DNA of 16,045 bases from the NCBI GenBank assembly GCA_047639165.1, contig JBLINH010000017.1, forward strand, positions 1 through 16,045, given 5' to 3'. The first letter of the stretch is position 1. Every line of letters starts with the position of its first letter. The DNA is from JBLINH01 sp047639165 (GTDB lineage: Bacteria; Patescibacteriota; Minisyncoccia; Phycocordibacterales; JAACPR01). Shown piece by piece: positions 6,815 through 11,113 of the stretch. Both the position numbers and the translations under genes were made by a program. Below the pieces are notes generated by a model that had not been told where the DNA came from, did not search any database, and worked only from the letters and a program-made list of their open reading frames with translations.

Positions 6815-7171
6815 ATGGAATTAAGATTTGATTATCAAGAAGAAAACATTAGAGAATTCGGTCTTTTTGGCGGTGATATAAAAGTTGGTCGTATTCAGAT
6901 AAGAAAGAAACCAACTAAAAGTGATGTAATGCCAGAAGGTTTTGAAAGTCATATATTCTATGAAATACAAGAAGAGTTTAAGGGAAAAGGATATGGAACC
7001 AAGATATTAGAACTTGGATTGAAAGAAATTGATTCGGATGAGGTTATACTAACTTGCAGAGATCCAGATATACATTCTAGAAGGATTATAGAGAAAAATG
7101 GTGGTGAATTAGTTGATACGAAAGAAGGGAAGAATGGTGTGGTCTTTCATAGATTTATTATTAGGAGGTGA
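6815..7171 (+). CDS. GNAT-family N-acetyltransferase
   Basis: A 118-residue protein with the acetyl-CoA binding signature of GNAT enzymes in EIQEEFKGKGYGTKILELGL (about residues 50-69; the R/QxxGxG/A motif appears as KGKGYG). A later segment, CRDPDIHSRRIIEKNGGE, matches the N-x-x-S-x-x-x-x-x-K-N-G motif of RimJ/RimL-type proteins, with D in place of N. The substrate cannot be told from sequence. The ATG is one base after the pth stop (TGA-T-ATG), indicating coupled translation. The gene ends in AGG AGG TGA, which looks like a Shine-Dalgarno but is simply the Arg-Arg-stop codons; no sizeable reading frame starts after it. Confidence 0.85.
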   Translation: MELRFDYQEENIREFGLFGGDIKVGRIQIRKKPTKSDVMPEGFESHIFYEIQEEFKGKGYGTKILELGLKEIDSDEVILTCRDPDIHSRRIIEKNGGELVDTKEGKNGVVFHRFIIRR

Positions 7172-7201
7172 GGATTAGATTATGTGGTTCTAATATTGAT
7201 T

Positions 7202-7226
7202 TTGTGTGAAAATATAATACACACAA
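7202..7226 (+). promoter_or_regulatory. Promoter with inverted-repeat operator for the HicB-like pseudogene
   Basis: A perfect 7-bp inverted repeat, TTGTGTG and CACACAA with an 11-nt spacer, encloses a consensus -10 hexamer TATAAT (7213-7218). The hexamer ends 9 nt before the ATG. An operator straddling the -10 fits the autorepression common for antitoxin genes. Confidence 0.55.
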
Positions 7227-7227
7227 T

Positions 7228-7590
7228 ATGAAATCTATAGCTCAATTTAAAATAACACGCGGTGAAAAATCCTATATCGCAGAAGATGTTGATTTAGCTA
7301 TTGTCATACAAGCAGATAATCTTGATGACCTTGTTAAGAATACCAAATAAGCAGTAGAACTTCACTTAGAAAGAGAGAACGTTGCTGATTTTGATTTCTC
7401 ACAATTTGGAACAAAAGATGCTTAGGTAGATAAGAAGAATATATCTTTTTGGGATTATGATGAAGCTTTAGAGTTTATCTCAAGTCTTCCCGTTAAGTTG
7501 TATTTTAAAGAGAATGAAGAAGGATATGGTCTTACTATGAAAGGCGACAAGAAATGGTGGAATATTTATAGATTTATTTTGAAAAAATAA
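7228..7590 (+). pseudogene. HicB-family antitoxin-like gene with two in-frame stops
   Basis: The frame starting at the ATG runs 121 codons to a final TAA but is broken by TAA at 7348-7350 (codon 41) and TAG at 7423-7425 (codon 66). The first part (MKSIAQFKI, YIAEDVDLAIVIQADNLDDL, VKNTK-stop-AVELHLERE) matches the HicB/DUF1902-type antitoxin fold, where the first stop replaces what is usually a glutamate (GAA to TAA). The last 55 codons (WDYDEALEFISSLPVKLY, then KWWNIYRFILKK) still look protein-like but I do not recognise them. No frameshift is seen. No HicA toxin gene lies next to it. The best reading is an antitoxin orphaned and decaying by point mutation; stop readthrough cannot be excluded. 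The rest of the 7172-7716 gap holds its promoter, a repeat motif and a terminator. Confidence 0.65.
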
Positions 7591-7636
7591 TTAATGGTTA
7601 TGTGTAAAAATACGGCTATAAATATAACTTAAATCA

Positions 7637-7652
7637 TTTGCTCCGCGGACAA
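7637..7652 (-). repeat. GC-rich intergenic motif, copy 1 (TTGTCCGCGGAGCAAA)
   Basis: This 16-mer differs by one base from the copy at 13727-13742. Its core TCCGCGGA is palindromic and stands out in AT-rich surroundings. On the minus strand the preceding bases (ACAAG-TTCGAAT-TTTGT) also look like a tRNA T arm, so this copy resembles the 3' end of a tRNA. Confidence 0.6.
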
Positions 7653-7676
7653 AATTCGAACTTGTTAGAATATAAA

Positions 7677-7708
7677 GAAAACACCACCGATTTCTCGGTG
7701 GTGTTTTC
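7677..7708 (-). terminator. Rho-independent terminator of rpsA
   Basis: A perfect 14-bp stem (7677-7690 with 7695-7708) with a 4-nt loop lies just past the rpsA stop; on the minus strand T-rich sequence follows. It also has a T tract on the plus strand (TTTTCTTTT), so it may act in both directions. Confidence 0.9.
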
Positions 7709-7716
7709 TTTTACCT

Positions 7717-8823
7717 TTACGATTCCTTCTTCTCCTCTTCTTTGTCAGCTTCTAGTTTAGTAGAAAGTGTCATTTTTTGATCTTTTGGTTCAAACAATGT
7801 GATTCGGAAATCATATGGTTTACCAAGTTCTAACTTCTCTTTCAAAGATTCTTCACTTCCAAACTCTGAAATGTGTATCAGACCAGCAACACCTTCTTCA
7901 ATTGAAGCAAGGGCACCGTGTTTGTTGTATTTGATAACAACTCCCTTAACAACGTCTTCCTTTTTGTATTTGTTAGTGGCACTTACCCAAGGGTTTTCTT
8001 GTAGTTGTTTGATAGATAGTGAGACCTTGTTATCTTTAATCTCGATAACTTTAACCTTCACCTTATCTCCAACAGTAAATACTTTCTTTGGATCTTCAAC
8101 AAGTGACCAGTCCATCTCTGAGATGTGAACCAATCCTTCAAGACCTTCTTCGATCTTAACGAATACTCCAAAATCAACCATCCCTGTAATCTCTCCGTCG
8201 ACAACGTCTTCAACCTTATATTTTCCGATAAGTTCTGTATCACTCTTTGATTCAGTTCCTTTCTCTGAGAATATTAGTTTTCCATCGTCTTCAGTTGCTC
8301 CGATGATAGTAATGTTTAGTTTCTCTCCAACTAGTTTTCGAAGTTCTTCTAAAATTCTATCCTTATCACCATCCATTACACGTGGGTAATGAGTAGTCTT
8401 AAGTTGTGAAGCTGGAAGGAATCCTTGGATACCTTGCCATGAAAGGAGTAATCCTCCTTTGTTTGCGTCTTGTACTGTGAGCTCCAGTGGAGTCTTGTCT
8501 CTGATAGCTGCTTCGATTTCTCCCCAAACAAGAGCTTGTTTAGCTTCCTTCAGAGAAAGTTCGATATATCCATTGTATCCGTTAGCGTCTACAATTTTAG
8601 CTGTAACAGAGTCTCCAATGTGAACTTTTCTAATTAAGTCTCTCGCAATGATGTATTCTCTACCGAAAATAATTCCTGTACCAAATGGTTCAAGGTTTAT
8701 GTAAATCGCTGCTTTATCAGTTGCAACAACCTTTCCTTCTATTAGTGCACCTTCTACAGGTGACTCTGGTAAATCTTTAAACAAATCATGCATTAAAGAA
8801 TTTTCGTCTACTTTTGTTGTCAT
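7717..8823 (-). CDS. rpsA: Small ribosomal subunit protein bS1 (four S1 domains)
   Basis: A 368-residue RNA-binding protein with four S1 repeats at about 23-95, 105-190, 203-275 and 287-357. Domains 3 and 4 carry the best signatures (FGVFVKIEEGLEGLVHISEM and ALASIEEGVAGLIHISEF). Domains 1 and 2 are more divergent, as is usual for the ribosome-binding half of S1. It has fewer repeats than the six-domain E. coli protein. S1 captures mRNA on the 30S subunit, relevant here because few genes have a Shine-Dalgarno. The C-terminus is a charged KEEEKKES tail. It is transcribed alone, with a structured leader upstream and a strong terminator downstream. The region around the ATG is very AT-rich and unstructured (GATAATATAATATG). 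Confidence 0.93.
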   Translation of the reverse strand: MTTKVDENSLMHDLFKDLPESPVEGALIEGKVVATDKAAIYINLEPFGTGIIFGREYIIARDLIRKVHIGDSVTAKIVDANGYNGYIELSLKEAKQALVWGEIEAAIRDKTPLELTVQDANKGGLLLSWQGIQGFLPASQLKTTHYPRVMDGDKDRILEELRKLVGEKLNITIIGATEDDGKLIFSEKGTESKSDTELIGKYKVEDVVDGEITGMVDFGVFVKIEEGLEGLVHISEMDWSLVEDPKKVFTVGDKVKVKVIEIKDNKVSLSIKQLQENPWVSATNKYKKEDVVKGVVIKYNKHGALASIEEGVAGLIHISEFGSEESLKEKLELGKPYDFRITLFEPKDQKMTLSTKLEADKEEEKKES

Positions 8824-8863
8824 ATTATATTATCTGAACCATCGATTTCTGTATGCGTATCTT

Positions 8864-8907
8864 GATTTTGATCTGAGTGACTTCAAGGTGAAGTTTCAGA
8901 CCAAATC
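8864..8907 (-). promoter_or_regulatory. Structured 5' leader hairpin of rpsA
   Basis: On the minus strand an outer 12-bp stem (GATTTGGTCTGA with TCAGATCAAAATC, one bulged A and one G-U pair) encloses an inner 6-bp hairpin ACTTCA-CCT-TGAAGT. It ends 40 nt before the ATG. If the -10 at 8917-8922 is right, the transcript begins almost at the foot of this hairpin. A role in S1 autoregulation is an inference. Confidence 0.5.
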
Positions 8908-8916
8908 GCTCATCTC

Positions 8917-8922
8917 AATATA
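8917..8922 (-). promoter_or_regulatory. Putative -10 element of rpsA
   Basis: The minus strand reads CCTGTATATTGAG, with hexamer TATATT. It predicts a start near 8910, about 87 nt upstream of the ATG. There is no convincing -35. An alternative hexamer TATACT lies at 8970-8975. Confidence 0.3.
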
Positions 8923-8992
8923 CAGGGTTAATTCAATGATTGGTTGCTATTAATTAGCTTCGTTATCGTAGTATATTTTTACATATGTGTAA

Positions 8993-9017
8993 AGACCGGC
9001 CTTTTTGGGGCCGGTCT
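8993..9017 (-). terminator. Terminator of the small membrane protein gene
   Basis: A 9-bp GC-rich stem (AGACCGGCC / GGCCGGTCT) with a 7-nt loop lies 16 bp past the stop codon of the gene at 9033-9461. The following T tract on the minus strand is short (TTTACA). Confidence 0.65.
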
Positions 9018-9032
9018 GTCTTACAGGTTAGA

Positions 9033-9461
9033 TTATTGTCTCCTTCCTAAGTAATCAGCATCAGCTTCGTCTTCAATTTCATATGATTCGATTTCGTACT
9101 TATTATATCCAGACATACTTATTTTTGATGAATCAAAAAAGATGTCTCTTAAGTCACCTTTTTTTATATCTAACTTGATTATTCCAGGGAGCTCCTGGTA
9201 GATGGAGTCTAGATCTACAGGTTCATCTTTCGATTTCTGTTTACAAGCTATTATTGATATTGCTTTGGTTTCAACTCTATCAAAAAGTTGTTTTTTAAAA
9301 CCTTTTCTTACATACCAAGCTCCGATAAGGAAAAAGCTTGTACAAGCAATGAGGATAGATCCCATTTGAAAAAATAGGTATGACGGAGATATTGTTATGA
9401 ATATAACCCCACCAACTAACAGCATTACTATTCTCTTTTCGAGTTTCGATTTAAGGATCAT
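9033..9461 (-). CDS. Hypothetical two-TM membrane protein
   Basis: A 142-residue protein I do not recognise. It starts with a short basic stretch (MILKSKLEKR) followed by two hydrophobic segments, about 11-30 and 34-51, separated by a very short turn. A basic patch follows (RKGFKKQ), so both ends are probably cytoplasmic. The remaining 85 residues form a soluble domain ending in an acidic region (YEIESYEIEDEADADY) and RRQ. It diverges from the NYN-domain gene across a 110-bp region with three inverted repeats, suggesting linked regulation. Its -10 lies 7 nt before the ATG, so the mRNA is probably leaderless. The next gene on the strand is rpsA, separated by a terminator. It could be a membrane-tethered regulator, but nothing in the sequence proves that. 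Confidence 0.75.
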   Translation of the reverse strand: MILKSKLEKRIVMLLVGGVIFITISPSYLFFQMGSILIACTSFFLIGAWYVRKGFKKQLFDRVETKAISIIACKQKSKDEPVDLDSIYQELPGIIKLDIKKGDLRDIFFDSSKISMSGYNKYEIESYEIEDEADADYLGRRQ

Positions 9462-9468
9462 TTGAAGA

Positions 9469-9498
9469 TATCTAATACTTTTAAAGTATTTGTGTCAA
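9469..9498 (-). promoter_or_regulatory. Promoter with palindromic operator for the membrane protein gene
   Basis: On the minus strand a perfect -35 TTGACA (9493-9498) and a weak -10 TAGATA (9469-9474) have an 18-nt spacer. The spacer is largely filled by the perfect 8-1-8 inverted repeat AATACTTTTAAAGTATT (9474-9490). A protein bound there would block RNA polymerase. Confidence 0.5.
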
Positions 9499-9500
9499 AT

Positions 9501-9530
9501 AAATATAAAGACATGTAATTCTTTATATTT
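9501..9530. repeat. Perfect 10-bp inverted repeat in the divergent promoter region
   Basis: AAATATAAAG (9501-9510) and CTTTATATTT (9521-9530) are exact reverse complements with a 10-nt loop, followed by a T run on the plus strand. It may be an operator, or an attenuator-like hairpin if read from the left. Confidence 0.5.
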
Positions 9531-9547
9531 TTTTCATCAACACCTTA

Positions 9548-9565
9548 TAACAAGGTTGTTACTCT
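9548..9565 (+). promoter_or_regulatory. Putative promoter and operator of the NYN gene
   Basis: The inverted repeat TAACAA-GG-TTGTTA (9548-9561) overlaps an extended -10-like sequence TGTTACTCT (9557-9565). That hexamer is weak (TACTCT) but ends 6 nt before the ATG, the same spacing as other genes here. Confidence 0.4.
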
Positions 9566-9571
9566 GAGTTA

Positions 9572-10081
9572 ATGAAAAACCTGGCTTTTATAGATGGACA
9601 GAATTTATATCTTGGCACCAAAGATGGTAATTGGAAAATAGATTACTTCAGATTTAGGAGGTATCTACGTGAGAAAAATCATGTTGAAGAAGCATATTAC
9701 TTCTTTGGTTATTTTTTAGATAAACACAAAGGAATGTATAACAGTTTAGAAAAAGCTGGATTCAATATAATTTTTAAGGAACATTATATTGAATCTTTAT
9801 CAAAAAAGAAGGGAAATGTGGACACTGATGTAGTTTTCGAGATTATGAGAAACCTAATTGAAAGGTCCCATGATTCAAAATTTGTGTTAGTTTCTGGTGA
9901 TGGTGATTACAAAAAGACAATCGATTACTTGATTCAAAAAGATAGATTTAAAAAGATAATGTTCCCTAACAAGAAATTTGCTTCTTCTTTATATAAAAAG
10001 TTAGGTAATAAATATTTTGTATTTCTCGATAGAGACGATACTAGGAAATTGATTGAACATAGAAATGAAAAAGGTGCCTAG
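9572..10081 (+). CDS. NYN-domain (PIN-like) nuclease, LabA/DUF88 type
   Basis: A 169-residue protein with the acidic residues of the NYN/PIN-like RNase fold in order: FIDGQNLY (D8, N11), GNVDTDVVFEI (D84, D86) and LVSGDGDYKKTI (D110, D112). These form the metal-binding active site in the family, so a ribonuclease activity is likely; the RNA target is unknown. It is basic overall and single-domain, with no OST-HTH or other partner domain. It diverges from the membrane protein gene at 9033-9461 across a region dense in inverted repeats. A weak terminator overlaps its stop codon. It is predicted to be leaderless, with no Shine-Dalgarno before the ATG. Confidence 0.85.
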   Translation: MKNLAFIDGQNLYLGTKDGNWKIDYFRFRRYLREKNHVEEAYYFFGYFLDKHKGMYNSLEKAGFNIIFKEHYIESLSKKKGNVDTDVVFEIMRNLIERSHDSKFVLVSGDGDYKKTIDYLIQKDRFKKIMFPNKKFASSLYKKLGNKYFVFLDRDDTRKLIEHRNEKGA

Positions 10082-10096
10082 AGCACTGGCACTTTT
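10069..10096 (+). terminator. Putative terminator overlapping the NYN stop codon
   Basis: AAAAG-G-TGCC pairs with GGCA-CTTTT with one bulged G and a 9-nt loop that contains the TAG stop. The downstream sequence is T-rich (CTTTTTCG). The structure is modest. Confidence 0.4.
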
Positions 10097-10121
10097 CGGA
10101 CCCTTTTTCGTATTGACTTAC

Positions 10122-10136
10122 TTGTAATTATTACAA
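10122..10136. promoter_or_regulatory. 7-1-7 inverted repeat resembling a Fur-family box
   Basis: TTGTAAT-T-ATTACAA is a perfect inverted repeat. It matches the PerR-type consensus TTATAATnATTATAA at all but two symmetrical positions, and the B. subtilis Zur-type core equally well. It lies 74 bp before the MBL-like gene, just after a -35-like TTGACT (10113-10118). Regulator identity is inference. Confidence 0.4.
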
Positions 10137-10191
10137 AATATGTCCTTTTGTCAAACTATGTTGTGGATATTATTTCATTTTTTATATATTT

Positions 10192-10200
10192 TGCTATACT
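10192..10200 (+). promoter_or_regulatory. Extended -10 promoter of the MBL-like gene
   Basis: TGCTATACT is a strong extended -10 (hexamer TATACT). It ends 9 nt before the ATG, predicting a leader of about 3 nt. Confidence 0.6.
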
Positions 10201-10209
10201 CATACCACT

Positions 10210-10848
10210 ATGGTTATTACATACGAAGGAACAGAGTTCATAAAAATAGTGCACGGGGACTTAACCGTTGCTCTTAACCCAGTATCCAAGAAATCTAAAC
10301 TCAAAGGATCTTCTTTTGGTGCTGACATCGCTTTGATATCAGTTAACCATCCAGATATGAATGGGGCAGATGCTGTGACCAGAAAAGACAAAGAACCTTT
10401 TGTTATTTCAGGTCCAGGGGAGTATGAGGTGAACAATCTATTCATCAAAGGATTTGCATCAAAATCAGAATATGATGGAAAAGAAATGGTGAATACTATA
10501 TATACATTTGATATAGATGGAATACGAGTAGTTTTTCTAGGAGCTATTGTTGATAAGGACCTCTCAGGTGTTGTGAAAGAGGCACTCGATAATGTTGACG
10601 TTCTATTTGTTCCAATTGGAGGAGAGGGAGTTTTGGACGCGGCAGGTGCATTTAAGATAGCTGTTAAGCGAGAGTCTTCTGTAATTATCCCAATTCATTA
10701 CGGAAGTGTTGGAGATAAGGGTGCACTTAATGACTTTCTGAAAGAAGGAGGTGCAGAGGGAATCAAAGCTGTTGAAAAAATAACTCTTAAGAGAAAAGAT
10801 TTAGAATCAAAGAATGGAGAGATAGTCGTTTTAAAACCATTAAACTAA
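10210..10848 (+). CDS. MBL-fold (UlaG/COG2220-like) protein with degenerate metal site
   Basis: A 212-residue protein resembling the compact metallo-beta-lactamase-fold hydrolases of COG2220. Recognisable parts are FGADIALISVNHPDMNGAD (36-54), SGPGEYEVNNLFIKGF (67-82), FDIDGIRVVFLG (100-111), LFVPIGGEGVLDAAGA (132-147) and VIIPIHYGS (158-166). The usual zinc motif HxHxDH is reduced to NHPDMNGAD, keeping only H47 and D49, and H163 is a possible late ligand. A full binuclear zinc site is therefore unlikely and the activity is unknown. It is probably the first gene of a short operon with the small membrane protein 3 bp downstream. gyrA follows with its own promoter. I recall similar genes in other Patescibacteria but cannot check that here. 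Confidence 0.75.
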   Translation: MVITYEGTEFIKIVHGDLTVALNPVSKKSKLKGSSFGADIALISVNHPDMNGADAVTRKDKEPFVISGPGEYEVNNLFIKGFASKSEYDGKEMVNTIYTFDIDGIRVVFLGAIVDKDLSGVVKEALDNVDVLFVPIGGEGVLDAAGAFKIAVKRESSVIIPIHYGSVGDKGALNDFLKEGGAEGIKAVEKITLKRKDLESKNGEIVVLKPLN

Positions 10849-10851
10849 ATT

Positions 10852-11064
10852 ATGATTAAGTTTATTGAAAACCTAAGAGAAAAACCATCTCACAAAAAGA
10901 AGGCTATAACTCTTTTTACGTCACTCGGAATAACAGCTTTCATATTTATGATATGGGTGATCAGTTTTGTTACATCAATAGGTAATGTCGCAGTTGAAGA
11001 AACTGTAGAAACAGCATCACCAATTGGGGCGATAGGGAATCAAGTTGATACACTTTTTAGATAA
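10852..11064 (+). CDS. Small single-pass membrane protein, function unknown
   Basis: A 70-residue protein with a basic N-terminus (MIKFIENLREKPSHKKK), one hydrophobic segment at about 19-43 (ITLFTSLGITAFIFMIWVIS and a few more) and a short, mildly acidic, mostly polar tail ending DTLFR. The charge pattern suggests the N-terminus is inside and the tail outside. It begins 3 bp after the stop of the MBL-like gene (TAA-ATT-ATG), so the two are probably made together. It ends 49 bp before gyrA. No catalytic motif is visible. The start is supported by the spacing and by the lysine-rich cytoplasmic flank. Confidence 0.7.
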   Translation: MIKFIENLREKPSHKKKAITLFTSLGITAFIFMIWVISFVTSIGNVAVEETVETASPIGAIGNQVDTLFR

Positions 11065-11091
11065 AAGTAACTAGTATTTTAAGGGTAAATA

Positions 11092-11100
11092 TGCTAAAAT
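11092..11100 (+). promoter_or_regulatory. Extended -10 promoter of gyrA
   Basis: TGCTAAAAT is an extended -10 (hexamer TAAAAT) ending 13 nt before the gyrA ATG, which predicts a leader of about 7 nt and no room for a Shine-Dalgarno. Confidence 0.55.
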
Positions 11101-11113
11101 AGCCATACAAATT

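Noticed and set aside
7163..7191. Perfect Shine-Dalgarno AGGAGGTGA followed by an ATG
   Set aside because: It is the Arg-Arg-stop end of the GNAT gene; the ATG that follows at 7182 opens a frame of only three codons.
7228..7590. Alternative genetic code explaining the two stops in the HicB-like gene
   Set aside because: Both TAA and TAG would have to be sense, yet TAA ends several normal genes here and TAG ends others; no other gene has internal stops.
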